Positions 22,841-34,129 of a DNA stretch of 64,000 nucleotides are shown here, piece after piece. The notes beneath the pieces were generated by a model. The model was not told the DNA's origin. It saw nothing but the letters and a program-made list of their open reading frames with translations, and did not search any database. The DNA comes from Neoechinorhynchus agilis. Taxonomy: Eukaryota > Acanthocephala. Made by a program: the position numbers and the translations under genes. The stretch is from positions 1,798,001 through 1,862,000 of the forward strand of contig CM121341.1 of the NCBI GenBank assembly GCA_051530055.1, read 5' to 3'. Every line of letters starts with the position of its first letter. Position 1 is the stretch's first letter.

Positions 22841-23415
22841 ACAGGAATGAAAAGCGAAATAGTTTCACAAAAAAATAGAATAAATCGATTACTCAAAAAA
22901 AAGATTATATGTTCGCTTTTTCTACAACTGAACAATTTTCACCATCATGGATCCAATTCTGATCTACGCGCATTGTGAGTTTACATTTTAGAAATTAAAT
23001 TTTTTTAAATATATTTATACGGTAACGGAAAACTGTCTCTTTCCCAGAACTCAGTTCTTTTCTTGGGAAATTTTAAAGATCAATGCTTGAGATTGAACAA
23101 AGTCGTCAATTGAAACCAATAGTGTTGATAAATGGGAAAAATAAGCGTCTTAAACAATTTTAATTAGTCTTCATACATGGCCTCTAGAAACCTCGTTTGA
23201 TTATTGGTTTACCTATCTTAATTTTGGTTAACTAAGAATTTTCAGCTGGATTGTCACTAGCTATGGTTACTCGGGGTACCAAAAGTATATTCTAAGAAAA
23301 ATGAAGTTTTAAAACCTCCAATAACATTACCTGATGACCCACTGCCTTCGTCAAAGCTACAATAAAATGGCGACCAAACGTGTTTATTGTAGGCAGCTTC
23401 GCAATACGGTCGACA
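22841..23415. other. Upstream region of the AIG1-type gene
   Basis: An ATG at about 22949 followed by a GT donor (gcgcatt|gtgagt) and open frames after an acceptor at 23243 suggest a possible small spliced gene, but phases do not agree on one clear product. The rest shows nothing. Confidence 0.2.
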
Positions 23416-24910
23416 ATGAGTCTCGCCATTAAACTTCAACAAACATTATTCTCGGCACTTGTGGTTGCTGCGTTTGTTTATGGCAGTCTATCATGGTGTT
23501 AACTCATCATTTCTTAGAAGGCCTTACGTTTTAAATTTCATGATTTTCGATATTCTTTATAAATTCTATTTGGTTACTTTTCTTTACATTCACCACCTCC
23601 CACCAAATTCCAGCTTTTGTCCTTCCTCGACCGTCGCCATCACGCTGGCAGCATTGCCCCGTTGTACTGCCAGCGAGATATTTTGTCGAAGAAATAAGCC
23701 TGCTCTTGAGTCTCCGGTTGCCTCTCTCAATTTCTTCGAGAGATCCTTGAGCAGAGAGAGTGCCGAGCTGCCGAGCGCTCCTCTAACAGTTTAGAGGTAG
23801 AATTCCTGAAGATCAGTAAATAAAAAATTTATCGCTTAAATGCATGAAGTTTTAGTATAACTGAAATTCTATCCAATTGTTCCTTCGAGTGGATGTGAAT
23901 TCTCAAAGGGAATTGTAACACACTCGAGTTTTATTGAACTCTTCGTAGTACAAACAATGCTTGAGAAGGAGGCTGAGGCCTTGAAAATTCGCAATGAAGA
24001 GTTCAATAAAACTCGAGTGTGTTACAATTCGCCATTAGAGACCAAAAGAAGATAATTCTCATGATCTCTCAGTACGCACCGTGATCAACTGACAAATGCT
24101 TTTTTTGCTCATCCATTACCGCCAACGTGCCCTTCGTTCATATATCTGTTCCAATACTTAACAGTCATAAATCTGGTAAGTTACGCAAGTTAAAGGTTAA
24201 ACAAGATTATCTGCCACTTCATAGTGGATTCAACTGTCATTTCAATTATTAAACCTGCTTGCAGTATGGTTTAAGACTCCTCAAATTATTCGATTTCGAG
24301 ATATGTTCTATACTTTAATCTCTTTTCCCCTAGGAATGGTGAGCAAATCTAACCGTACATTACATGTAAAATGCTAATTCCTTAGCTCGTAACCGAGATA
24401 TTTTGGACGCTTATACTCTACGATAGATCTTTTATTGTCCATTCAGATCGTAGGATTCAATTTACCAAAACAGTGAACCATATTCTCCACACTTTACCTG
24501 CAATGGTCATTATCGTCCATGCAATTACAACCATTTATGAATACCCAAGATCACTCCGACAGCCAATAGTCGTGATTTCGTCAATGATTTTATCGTATAC
24601 ATTAACGTAAGTTTTGAATGTGAAAACTTTGGACATTTCACATTTCCGAACATTTGAAGCGTCTACTTCGTCCGTTGGAAATTGGGCGAGTTCCCCTATC
24701 CGTTCCTTAATATGATGAAGCCTACCCACGTCCCACCATTTGTGCTCATCGTGTTAATCATCGCGTTCATAAATTATTTTCTTGGAATGCTCATAAACAC
24801 GATGGTTAAGAAAATTAAAGGTATGGAAAGGATCTAGAATTCATTTTATTCTTATTTGTTCACACGTTATAGGTGATGGGCGAAAAGATGAGGCAAAAAA
24901 GAGAGTATAA
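23416..24910 (+). CDS. AIG1: AIG1/ADTRP-family membrane hydrolase, six exons
   Basis: Exons are 23416-23495, 24073-24175, 24225-24338, 24386-24606, 24660-24820 and 24873-24910. All have GT-AG borders and matching phases and sum to 717 bases (238 residues, family about 245). Recognisable blocks are YLTVINLWIQLSFQLL, IIRFRDMFYTLISFPLGM, VTEIFWTLILYDRSF, TVNHILHTLPAMVIIVHA, and FPYPFLNMM. The Thr of YLTVIN (residue 57) and the His of the NHxxHT block correspond to the catalytic Thr and His of AIG1 and ADTRP. Those are multi-pass membrane enzymes that hydrolyse fatty-acid esters of hydroxy fatty acids. Four introns are 47-53 bases; intron 1 is 577 bases because it holds a LINE fragment and a foldback repeat. 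Exon 1 is the least certain but its phase fits. The C-terminus ends KKRV, a possible ER-retrieval-like basic tail. Confidence 0.85.
23591..23785 (-). mobile_element. LINE 3'-end fragment in AIG1 intron 1
   Basis: The sequence is the reverse complement of 4400-4590 with few changes (caccaaattccagcttttg, gagatattttgtcgaag, cctctctcaatttcttcgag). It is antisense to the host gene. Confidence 0.8.
23880..24029. repeat. Foldback related to the 87-bp satellite
   Basis: Two satellite-like monomers face each other: 'attgtaacacactcgagtt' at 23915 and its inverse 'aactcgagtgtgttacaatt' at 24009. The spacer holds 'gaaaattcgcaatgaagag', also satellite sequence. It lies in AIG1 intron 1. Confidence 0.75.
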
Positions 24911-25162
24911 TAAAACTTATTTTAAATTGACGAGAATAAACTCTTGTATTATGATGTCAATATTTGATTTCTGGCGATGAAATTAAAATGATTTCATTTT
25001 AAAATCCGATATTTCGGACGCAATCTTGTACGCGTTTATCAAGGTTGTCGAAGTGTTTTATTTGCACTATCAAGAAAACGATGTGCAGAAAAAAATTCCA
25101 ATAATAATAGCGTTTTTCCATAAAACAACTGCAATTTAATAATAAAGTACAAAACGTACAAT

Positions 25163-25328
25163 CACCACCGTCCGAAAAATTGGAGCTTCTCTCATTCCTC
25201 GACCGTCACGCTGGCAGCATTGCCTCGTTGTACTGCGAGCGAGATATTTTGTCGAAGGAATACGCCTGCTCTTGAGTCTCCGGTCGTTTCTCTCAATTTC
25301 TTCGAGAGATCCTGGAGCAGAGTGAGTG
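25163..25328 (-). mobile_element. LINE 3'-end fragment
   Basis: This is the reverse complement of the tail at 4430-4590 (gacggtcgaggaa, gaggcaatgctgccagcgtg, agagcaggcgtattccttcg). It shares its 5' break zone with the copy at 23591. Confidence 0.75.
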
Positions 25329-26159
25329 ATAAAATAATGGGCCAACAATAGATATTCATGCATCAAAGCATAAAAGATCTCAATTTAGTAAGTTTTTGGA
25401 ATGAACTCATTTGATTGTGATCCTTGTTTTGCTTCACTGACAAAATTCCTGATTGCCATATCCACACTTTTGTGATACCTATAAGTTTTTAAAAGATCCC
25501 AAACATTGAATCGTAGATTAAGAACCGAATATACAATTCGAATTCTTCGGTTTCACATGCGAAAAGACACTATATGATTTAACTTTGAGATTGAACTCAA
25601 AATTGATGGCCTCAGTATGACAACATCTAATCGACTAACTATTGGAGATCCTTCAAATTTGACCAGTACTTGTCGTTTAGAAAGCAATAACTTAAGTGCT
25701 TTTCTTAGAGCAAATTGAAGCAGATAATGTCTTTATCTTAAGAAATTAGGTGTTTATATTTTTCTTAAACGTGTTACAAAGTTTTTATAAAATTCCGAAT
25801 ACTGGATTTCTCACAATTTTGAAAAACTTAAAGTAGAACATTTCACACATTTTAGCAATTAAAAAATATATTTTTTATTTTTTAGAAGTGAGCTCGAAGA
25901 ACTTCAATTTCGCTTTAAGGATGGAATCATTTTTCGATTTCGATGGGCAATTGTGCAAAATAAGTAGAATATGTTCGTTTATGATTTCATCTTTGATGTA
26001 GGGAAAATTTTGACTTAAATAGCGATTGTAAATGTTTCATCTGGTCATCCATTGCACGATTCAAATGATCCGTACGCGTTATTTATTGGAGAAGCTTTAA
26101 ACAATGGGCTCCATGCTTTAGACAAAATTCTGGTGATCTAAGCTAAATTCCAAACAATT
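25329..26159. other. AT-rich intergenic
   Basis: No coding pattern, RNA gene or repeat recognised. Confidence 0.4.
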
Positions 26160-26960
26160 CAGTGGAAATCAAAAGAAAACTTTTTTCGGCCTTTATCCTG
26201 TATATAAGCGAGGTCGCATTTGCTGACCACCTCCTGCATTTTTCGCAGTTGAAGCATTTTTCTTTGTGCAGCCTGGATCCCCGGAGTTCGGTGTGTTCGA
26301 TCCGTCGCTGTTTCGGTCGGTCTTTCCGACGTTTTTCCTCGACTTTTCACCGAGGAAAGCTTGCTCGTAAGGCGATAACATACCACCTAATACTGTTCCG
26401 TATATCGTCGTTTATTATGCGGTTGAACAAGGTGATTCCGCCTATCCACATCAACATTTTCGTCTCCATGATAACGAGGATTTATTCTTCAAGCTTGGTG
26501 ATTGACCAACGTTCGGCTATATAACGAGCTACGGAACGAACTTCTGATCAATGCACCCTCGATTTCAGGTGTCTCTTAATACGCCGATCACACAGAAGGC
26601 ATTTCTGTCCAAGTCAAGTTGATTCGATTTGTGATTTCCCATCCAAAGTCGCCGTCGTCGTCGGAGAGTACCGATCCGAGATATTTTAGGTGGTCGACTA
26701 GTGGTAGATCGGCGTTGTTTATCTTTAATAAGACGTTTTATTTTGCTAAAGAAGAGGAACCATGTATCTCTGGGTTCTCGTTAACACCTGAACTAGTGAA
26801 CACTCGAGTATTGACAGGATGAATGAATGTGATTGTCAACTTTGGAATGGATGACGGATCCGGAATTGGATCGTGCATCTCTCTTTGCGAGCTATTTTGA
26901 GATACTGTGTTTTCTTGGGGTTCATTCTAAAACCGAATGGTGCCAGTCGATCAGTTCATA
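26160..26960 (-). mobile_element. Degraded LINE, C-terminal RT part (second LINE lineage)
   Basis: Read on the minus strand: GFRMNPKKTQYLKIA near 26930, YLGSVLSDDDGDFGWEITNR near 26690-26620, then SITKLEE, MLMWIGGITLFNRIINDDIR near 26470-26410. This order matches the thumb and C-terminal region of RT proteins with YLGS / RINxxW / CDRR / MLRWxxGxT motifs, a different lineage from the Jockey-like copies. Frames change several times, so it is old. Confidence 0.6.
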
Positions 26961-27475
26961 CTTGGAAGAAGTCGTTTAAAGCCTATTTTGTCAAAAAATT
27001 ATCAGCTGAGTAATTAGACACTGATCGAAAATTATTCCAACAATACAACTAAAATGTTCCCCTTATAAAAGATATTCTTACTCACTTGAGATAATTAATT
27101 AGCTACAAAAATGCGGGTTTATGTTCTTTTCTAAACGTTTTATTTCTCGTAAAAGTATCCCAAGAAACCATTCTTTGTGAAAAACTTATATGCTATTTGA
27201 ATCCTAATTTGAATTTTTTATTAAATTTATTCAATGTTCTCACAAAAGTCCATTCAGTCGCTCCACATCAACATTCGAAACAAAAAAAAATAGTTTTAAT
27301 TTGTGTATTTAGAATATGTTCATTTCAACAACAACAACAACTATTATTGTAAATTACAAATATTTTGAGCTCATTTGCAGAACATTTCGACCCGTTCAAA
27401 AATGACTGACGTAAACTAAAATCTATAATAGAGAGTGTCATTACCATCAAGTCTCATTGCCTTTTTTACCACCAA
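26961..27475. other. Promoter-side intergenic region
   Basis: AT-rich, with an A-run at 27285 and a short CAA/CAACAA stretch at 27328. It presumably contains the promoter and 5' UTR of the next gene. Confidence 0.4.
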
Positions 27476-28813
27476 ATGAATCCGAATAGCATTCCGCCTT
27501 TTCAACCTCCATACTTACCACCGGCTCCGTATGCGGATTTATACAATGCGCAAATCAGAAGACATTTACAATTCACGACAGTTTTCAATCAGCCTGAAAT
27601 GATGCTTCCTCATCCGATGTTGCAAATGTACCAAGGACCCACGGCGCCCTTCATGAATTCATATTCTGGAACGATGATGGGTTTACCCAATTTGTACCAA
27701 GTCCCTTACATTTTGACTCCGTGGCAGGAATACCCGCGGGCGAATTATAGTAGAAATTATAAGGTAGTAGATCGTCCGGGACACGGACCTTACATTTTAC
27801 AAGGTATAATTTAATCGAGTATTAAAAGATTTAATGGATTAATTTATTAAGGTTTAAATACTAGGCACCATGCGACAACTCCTGGTCAAGTTGATAATTT
27901 GATTACGATTGATAAGACTGACGATGTAGCAATTCAAAGCGAAGCAGATAAGAAGACCAACGAAGATGATGCTAAGGAAGCTAAAAAAGGAGATACGGAG
28001 CTTGCGATCTCCGCTGTCGCGAGTGCTCCACCGGCCCCGGCACAACCGAATGCTAAACAAGCCCAGGGAACCCCGCGTGTAGGTCCACATCCACTCTATC
28101 TCGAAATGCTGGAAAGGGAACGCAATTCGGGACAACAAAAAACCGATGTTTTTAATAGGCCAAGCAGAAGGCAGCGTGTACAAGTTCCTAATATTCCAGT
28201 GCCACCAATGGTTACGCCAGGAATTAGTAGACCGGACAGATTCCATAGATCGGCGGTACATTCAACAGGAAATGCTACTAGGGATTTTAGACGAGAGATC
28301 AGGACGGATTCTGCATTTAGAGAGTTACAAAAAGAGCATTTTAATCTAAAAAACCAAGTAAATACCCTAAAAAGAGAGATCGCAGAAATTAAAGCGCTTA
28401 AAAAGGATACGGATTCAAATGTGATAACGAAGGAGATTCCTAGAGTTACTGGGAAGCAAGGGACAATGATCACCACACCCCAACATCCAAGGCAACAGAA
28501 CTGGATTGGGCCACCGATCCGAAGATCGTATGTCATAGAGCAACCACGTAATGTTATAATGCAACCGCATTTACCAAACGTCTATTGCGGTCCACGACCG
28601 GGCTGTTTTTTAAACCCGCAGGAGCTAAACATGATAATGTCAGCTCACCACTTGCCGAACATTCCAGTTATGGAGCAGTACGTGTCGGAAACGCAAGTTG
28701 ATCTATTGAAACCCCCGAATTCTCCGGATAAGGCAGGAAATAAAGAGAACGCTGCAAAGGCCGAGAAGGATCCCGAAGAGAAGACCAAGGTTGAGAACAA
28801 TGCTAACCTCTAG
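27476..28813 (+). CDS. Proline-rich protein with coiled coil, 429 aa, unknown
   Basis: Two exons, 27476-27803 and 27852-28813, are joined by a 48-base intron (donor gtataatt, acceptor ttattaag), phase 1, total 1290 bases. Residues 1-110 are rich in Pro, Tyr and Met (PPFQPPYLPPAPYADLY). A charged Lys/Glu/Asp segment follows, then an Ala/Pro stretch (PPAPAQPNAKQAQGT). A short coiled coil lies around residues 255-285 (LQKEHFNLKNQVNTLKREIA). The C-terminal quarter has conserved-looking short motifs (FLNPQELNMIMSAHHLP) and an acidic/basic tail. There is no signal peptide or membrane segment. It could be an RNA-granule or adaptor protein by composition, but I do not recognise it. Confidence 0.75.
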
Positions 28814-29539
28814 GTTCGCATTATAGATAGAATACTAGACGATTAGAATGAATATTTAACCCATTAGCTATCAGTAAATCATATTTATCCTCATAAAGAC
28901 TTGCTTCGGTTACTATTTAACTCTTTGAATAATCAGAGAGCTTAGGTCAGAATTCCGAAAGTAAAGATTCGCTACAAAAATACAATCAGCCCAAATCATC
29001 TTATCAATTATTTAGACTCATAATTTTACATTTTCAAATTTTAAAAATGAGCCATAGAAACAAACTGAGAGTTGCCTAGTTAATTATTGTTTTTTATTCA
29101 AAGTTTAAAAATCAAAATGGTGAAAAGTGAAGATTTCTTCCAAAAATACAATCACCACCAATCACTTTTCAAAATAATAGATTCGTTATATTTTAATTGT
29201 CAATATAAACATTCGGCGTTTCGGAACTAACTATTTAAAAAGTAAGAACTCAAACCAGAATTATAAAAAATAGAAATCAAACGTAAACCCAGCTTCACTT
29301 CGAATCGCTGACTGATGAGAGGAAAAGCAAAAGATTGCTTAAACGGCAAAAGGATAGGGACGAGTGAATAGAAGACTTAATTTCCTATTTATTCCGAACA
29401 TTGTGATTTTTGACTAATTTTGTAAACCTCAATTTAACCGTACAAACTAGATTCATTACATTGATCGGCAGAAATACCGTCAAAAGCCTTCCACCATTAA
29501 TCACATTTTGATAGTAGTAAAAGGTGAAAATATATTATG
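28814..29539. other. Intergenic, nothing recognised
   Basis: AT-rich with a weak internal repetition of 'ctacaaaaatacaatca' / 'ccaaaaatacaatca' (about 28972 and 29141). No gene seen. Confidence 0.4.
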
Positions 29540-29689
29540 TGTCGAAGTGTGGCCTATTCCATACCTGATAATTTTCCTTGGATACACAGCCTACCGATAT
29601 GACTCAAGGAAGCGCCCCACCCAAGTATCAATTAAAAAAATGGATCAATCATGTGGCTGGAAAATCAGGTAGTATTTGACAAAAAGCAC
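29540..29689 (+). CDS. Possible exon of a small membrane protein
   Basis: An open frame reads VWPIPYLIIFLGYTAYRYDS and continues RKRPTQVSIKKMDQSCGW to a donor at 29669 (atcag|gtagta). The hydrophobic stretch followed by basic residues looks like the membrane end of a small mitochondrial or ER subunit. No in-frame ATG precedes it, and the only in-phase acceptor downstream (29756) runs into SINE sequence. It may be a relic. Confidence 0.25.
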
Positions 29690-29784
29690 ATAAAATCACT
29701 AAATACATTAAACCAAACGATTATGAGTTTATACTTAAACTCCCAATCCATGTTTCAGAGTCAAGGAGTTAAAATCCACGGACC

Positions 29785-29905
29785 GATGAAGGGAAGTGGA
29801 AACTAACTGATGTGTCCCATCTTCTGGAGGTATATGAGAATCCGGATGGAGGGCATTGAGCGATGACCAGCGCATCCCCGGTCCAGATCGGTGGGCTATG
29901 TGCCA
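29785..29905 (+). mobile_element. Partial SINE body
   Basis: It carries 'gatgaagggaagtggaaact', 'ctggaggtatatgagaatcc' and then 'agatcggtgggct', the same order as the SINE body at 12895-13060. The tRNA head is absent. Confidence 0.6.
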
Positions 29906-30194
29906 AATAAACAACTACAAGCCATGAAGAAGGCCAGACGTAGATACAGAATAAATGTAACAGGCTAGCCAGATTTCAAAAGATTAAAATTATAGTTGAA
30001 TAATTCGGAGATGTATATTCTCGTCGATTTTGTAAGCCAAACAAAAAAGATAATAGCAATCCTTTTTAAATTACCTTGGGTACAAATGGCAAGCGATATT
30101 TTCCGGGTCACAATCCATTGCTTAAAAGCATTCAGGAGGTCGATGCGGTTATTAAACATATTACAGATGATCTTAAAAACGTAATTTCAGGCAT

Positions 30195-31048
30195 CTATGA
30201 TTTTTCATTGCGCTTTCTTTAGATGATTTCCCACCTTATTTGGAGTTGTGGTGATCACCATTTCTTGGATAAAACATATTTCGATCCAATAAAATATGTT
30301 TTATCCAAGGGATCAAAATAACCACATCTCCAACTCTATCATCCCCAAGGATTTTCTCTAGATGATTTTCGTCGTTACTATGAGTTGTAGCGATCATCAT
30401 TTCTCGGATATAACATATTTCGATCCAATAAAATATGTTTTATCCAAGGGATCAAAATAACCACATCTCCAACTCTATCATCCCCAAGGATTTTCTCTAG
30501 ATGATTTTCGTCGTTACTATGAGTTGTAGCGATCATCATTTCTCGGATATAACATATTTCGATCCAATAAAATATGTTTTATCCAAGGGATCAAAATAAC
30601 CACATCTCCAACTCTATCATCCCCAAGGATTTTCTCTAGATGATTTTCGTCGTTACTATGAGTTGTAGCGATCATCATTTCTCGGATATAACATATTTCG
30701 ATCCAATAAAATATGTTTTATCCAAGGGATCAAAATAACCGCATCTCCAACTCTGTCATCCCCGAGGATTTTCTCTAGATGATTTTCGTCGTTACTATGA
30801 GTTGTGGTGATCATCATTTTTCGGATAAAACACATTTCGATCCAATAAAATATGTCTTATTCAAGGGATCAAAATAACCGCATCTCCAACTCTGTCATCC
30901 CCGAGGATTTTCTCTAGATGATTTTCGTCGTTACTATGAGTTGTGGTGATCATCATTTTTCGGATAAAACACATTTCGATCCAATAAAATATGTCTTATT
31001 CAAGGGATCAAAATAACCACATCTCCAACTCAATCATCCCCAAGGATC
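30195..31048 (+). repeat. Tandem satellite, 139-bp unit, about 6 copies
   Basis: The unit contains gattttctctagatgatttt, cgtcgttactatgagttg and a near palindrome where 'ggataaaacatattt' faces 'aaaatatgttttatcca'. Copies 2-4 are almost identical, the last two share their own changes (cacatttcg, gtcttattc), and the first is divergent. A free-standing half repeats at 31206-31260. The array is followed at once by a foldback element. Confidence 0.93.
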
Positions 31049-31050
31049 CT

Positions 31051-31192
31051 TATTGTTTAGGTCGCTTGTCGACATTCGAGGGAGAACGCGTTAAAGACGA
31101 ATGTATTTTTCGGCTGATTGAATCCTAGAAATTGGGAATTCAATTGCTTGTAGGTCTCCCTTGAGTGTCGTTGACAAGCAACCTAAACAATA
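31051..31192. repeat. Foldback element, 142 bp
   Basis: The left end (tattgtttaggtcgcttgtc) and right end (gacaagcaacctaaacaata) are inverted copies with one mismatch. A similar end ('gctgtttaggtcgttag') lies near the two PYM copies at 17830 and 35705, so one family of ends is spread through the window. Confidence 0.75.
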
Positions 31193-31771
31193 ACATATCC
31201 CTAACCACCCAAATGCAATCTTCAACATATTTCGATCCAAATAAATACGTTTTATCCGGGAGGATTATGTTCATAACACATTTAAATCAATCATTCTGAA
31301 GAATTTTTTCGTGATCCTAAGTGGAAATTACAATCCTCTTCGGATTTTTATAATGTTGCAACGAAAGACAAAGCCAAGAATTTAATTGTATAAATCGACT
31401 CAGGAAATCTGGATGACGTCACAATAAGTTTCGTGCATTTCGTTACGAATGCGCCACTCACTTTATTGCAATGAAATACTCGCTTTTGTAAAATGTCTTA
31501 GTAAAATCTTAAATGTCTTTGACATATTTGGTTATTATATGCCATTTTGGTTGCAATATTTCGTTTAATTTCTTTAATCTTACTTCTGGCATTTGCTGAG
31601 GTTCGGTTTTCGGGGTTTTAGGCCAACTAAAACTCCTTAAATAGGACAAAAAATGGCTGACGTAAGCTTAGAGGCAAATCTTATTTAGACCTCCTTCGAC
31701 TTTATAATTGAAACTGACTTTATGCGAATTTCTAAAACCGATTTGTTAGAAGAAATTAAGTTAAATTTGAT
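31193..31771. other. Intergenic with half satellite unit
   Basis: 31206-31260 is related to the 139-bp satellite palindrome. The rest shows nothing. Confidence 0.4.
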
Positions 31772-31891
31772 ATTATTGTTTAGAAGTCTACAGCCGCGGG
31801 AAATGATTATTTCGATTAAAACGTTTAATAGACGCTGGTTCGCAGAATCGAAATAATCATTTCCCGCGGCTGTAGACTTCTAAACAATAAT
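31772..31891. repeat. Near-perfect hairpin element, 120 bp
   Basis: Two arms of about 46 bases are exact inverted copies (left begins attattgtttagaagtctac, right ends gtagacttctaaacaataat) around a 28-base loop. Perfect arms point to a recent insertion or an active constraint. Confidence 0.85.
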
Positions 31892-32136
31892 TCCTACCTC
31901 ACATATCGACATTTTTAGCTTAGATTTAATCTTGATTTTTAAAAAGTGATAGAAGTGACGGAATTATTTATTTAAAATTGATCTCTACCCCGTGTAACGG
32001 TCTAATTTTTTATAATGTTGATTTTATTGTAGTTTGCATAGTTTCCCATCTTTATGCTTCCCACAAGTATTTCTTATTCACGGAAATCAGGAGTATTCTT
32101 GAAATTATAAAACCTTTTCCTTAATATTTTCTCAAG

Positions 32137-33825
32137 ATGGATGGCCGAGCATCTCATTTGCTAGACCACCAACAGCAAGATAACGACATTATTGTCGACG
32201 ACAGTGAAAGTCTTTTCCACCAATACTTTGGCGGAAATTCCACTCACGAGTCCTTGCCAGTTAATCAAGCACCACCAGCTCCCACACCGCCAATATACAC
32301 CGTTAACGACGATGAAGAAGTGCGTTTTGTTGCTTGTGGGAAATCCGAACTGCCACCTAAACGTCCCCGAAGGAGCGAACTTCGCTCAATACCTCAGACC
32401 TGCGATGCATCGACTTCTCAAGCATTTTTTGGAGTAACAAAAGCAAGACACGAGATGGTAGTAAATCGAATGTGTGACATGCTACGTGACAATCAACAAT
32501 TTTCCCAAATCGAAGCTCGAAACTTTCAAAAACTTTGCCAAAAACGCGAAGCAATTCTCCAAGAAGCACCGGAGCATCTTCGTCCTGTTTTGATGGAAAG
32601 CGAACCTGCATTGCTTCGAGAATATCTCCGATCCAAGGGAAATCAACCAACACGGATAATCAACCGCTCGTTTTCCGATCAATATATACCAACCACACTT
32701 CCGTCGCGAACTCCTAGTGAGCTAAATGTTCAAATGCTGCAAGCAAGAGGCATCTATCCGCCTGTCCTAGAGCCAAACCATGAACATGAATTAAGACGGC
32801 TTGCTGATTGGTACAGACGTGCAAGTGAACAACAGCGAGCTGATTTTAATCATGAGCCAATGAGATATGTTATGAGAACTCGGGAAACCAACTATGGCAC
32901 AAATGTAAGACGATGTAGATCTGTTCAAGTTCCTGTAGGTCAGATGTATCCATCTCAACGTCATTCAGTTCGCTCGGAAACTTCTTCAAGTACTTCTAGC
33001 ATTTATTATGCTCAATTGAGTGGTGTGCGAGTTTTGGCGAAACCACTAAACGCTCAATCTACTCCTGTTAAGCAACAAACTTATCCATTTCGACAACCAA
33101 CCCGCTTTCAGTCGTCGTCTCCGATTGATATTCGTGTCCCAAGTCAATATCAACGGATGAGCACTGCTTTGTGTAGCAATCAACCTCGACCAATTCGAGA
33201 ACAGCGTCCAACGAATACTGAAACGAATAGTTCTTTGAGTCCTACAACCCACAAAAAGCTCCAATCTTTTGAAGAACTTAATTATTATCTAAGTCATCCT
33301 GAGAAAAGGACTTCAAAATCAAGTGAAGACACATTGTCCACTCGGCAATCTACGACCAATTCCTCCCTCAATAGCTCTAGTACGAGTGAGTCCACCACGA
33401 AATCTGTGGCTGAAACTCCGGACACGCCTCGACGACACCGATCAATTTATAGTGAGGAATTTATGGAGCGCGTTAAACAGGAAAGTGAGGAAATCATGAG
33501 CCAACTTAGGAATCAAGACTTGGAAGACGAAACGCGTCGCGAGAATGAGGATATCAAGATCATCGGAGTTAATTGCGATCCGTACGAAATTTGGAATAAC
33601 GTTCCAGAGCTCCATGATCAAACGTATGATCAATTGTATTTTAAGAATTGCGATTCTCTAGCGGATATTGCTAGGTATAAGTTTTGTGCTGACAATGGGC
33701 ATCTACCGCAAGCTGTAAATTCAATGGAAGAGGCTGAGAAACTAATCTATGAAATGAACGCACCACTCGTGGGACGGACGGGGACTCCTGAAATTGACGA
33801 AGATGATCCTTGGAACGTCGATTGA
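32137..33825 (+). CDS. Large disordered protein, 562 aa, unknown
   Basis: A single uninterrupted exon. The N-terminus is acidic and Gln-rich (LLDHQQQDNDIIVDDSESLF), followed by a Pro-rich part. A helical segment lies at about residues 100-175 (EMVVNRMCDMLRDNQQFSQI, CQKREAILQEAPEHLRP), and a second at 215-245 (HEHELRRLADWYRRASEQQR). Residues 280-430 are Ser/Thr/Pro-rich and low complexity. A third ordered stretch lies near 435-475 (YSEEFMERVKQESEEIMSQL). The acidic C-terminus ends PEIDEDDPWNVD. It has no signal peptide or membrane helix. Translational adaptors and P-body proteins have this look, but no known motif is clear, so I assign no function. The ATG is preceded by a short AT-rich leader with 'ttctcaag'. 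Confidence 0.75.
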   Translation: MDGRASHLLDHQQQDNDIIVDDSESLFHQYFGGNSTHESLPVNQAPPAPTPPIYTVNDDEEVRFVACGKSELPPKRPRRSELRSIPQTCDASTSQAFFGVTKARHEMVVNRMCDMLRDNQQFSQIEARNFQKLCQKREAILQEAPEHLRPVLMESEPALLREYLRSKGNQPTRIINRSFSDQYIPTTLPSRTPSELNVQMLQARGIYPPVLEPNHEHELRRLADWYRRASEQQRADFNHEPMRYVMRTRETNYGTNVRRCRSVQVPVGQMYPSQRHSVRSETSSSTSSIYYAQLSGVRVLAKPLNAQSTPVKQQTYPFRQPTRFQSSSPIDIRVPSQYQRMSTALCSNQPRPIREQRPTNTETNSSLSPTTHKKLQSFEELNYYLSHPEKRTSKSSEDTLSTRQSTTNSSLNSSSTSESTTKSVAETPDTPRRHRSIYSEEFMERVKQESEEIMSQLRNQDLEDETRRENEDIKIIGVNCDPYEIWNNVPELHDQTYDQLYFKNCDSLADIARYKFCADNGHLPQAVNSMEEAEKLIYEMNAPLVGRTGTPEIDEDDPWNVD

Positions 33826-34129
33826 TATAAAATTCGTTTAAAAAATCCAAGAAATCTTACAACTAATCGGAATCTTCTTGAATGACTCATTATTGAATTT
33901 CTGAACTTACTAAGCAAGACAATGTTTTTTAATGCATTTAGCAGTTGTATCTCCAGAGCTAGAATGTGACTTTACTAAATCTTCTTATGTATAAGATAAT
34001 GGCAGCTACGACGCGCATTTCTTTAATTCTCCAAATACAGAAACTCTGGTGATTTGAAAAGATTAATTCGACCCTCGACAGCAATTCTGCAATCCGTTCC
34101 CCATGTACTCTTCCTTCCATAGGTACAGA
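33826..34129. other. Intergenic, nothing recognised
   Basis: 3' flank of the previous gene; AT-rich, no repeats recognised. Confidence 0.4.

Noticed and set aside
23257-23442. Minus-strand ORF with a LIM-like CRPYCEAAYNK
   Set aside because: The Cys spacing does not complete a LIM finger, no partner exon was found, and it overlaps AIG1 exon 1.
24535-24729. Minus-strand 64-residue ORF
   Set aside because: It lies antisense to two AIG1 exons whose splice sites and motifs are clear.
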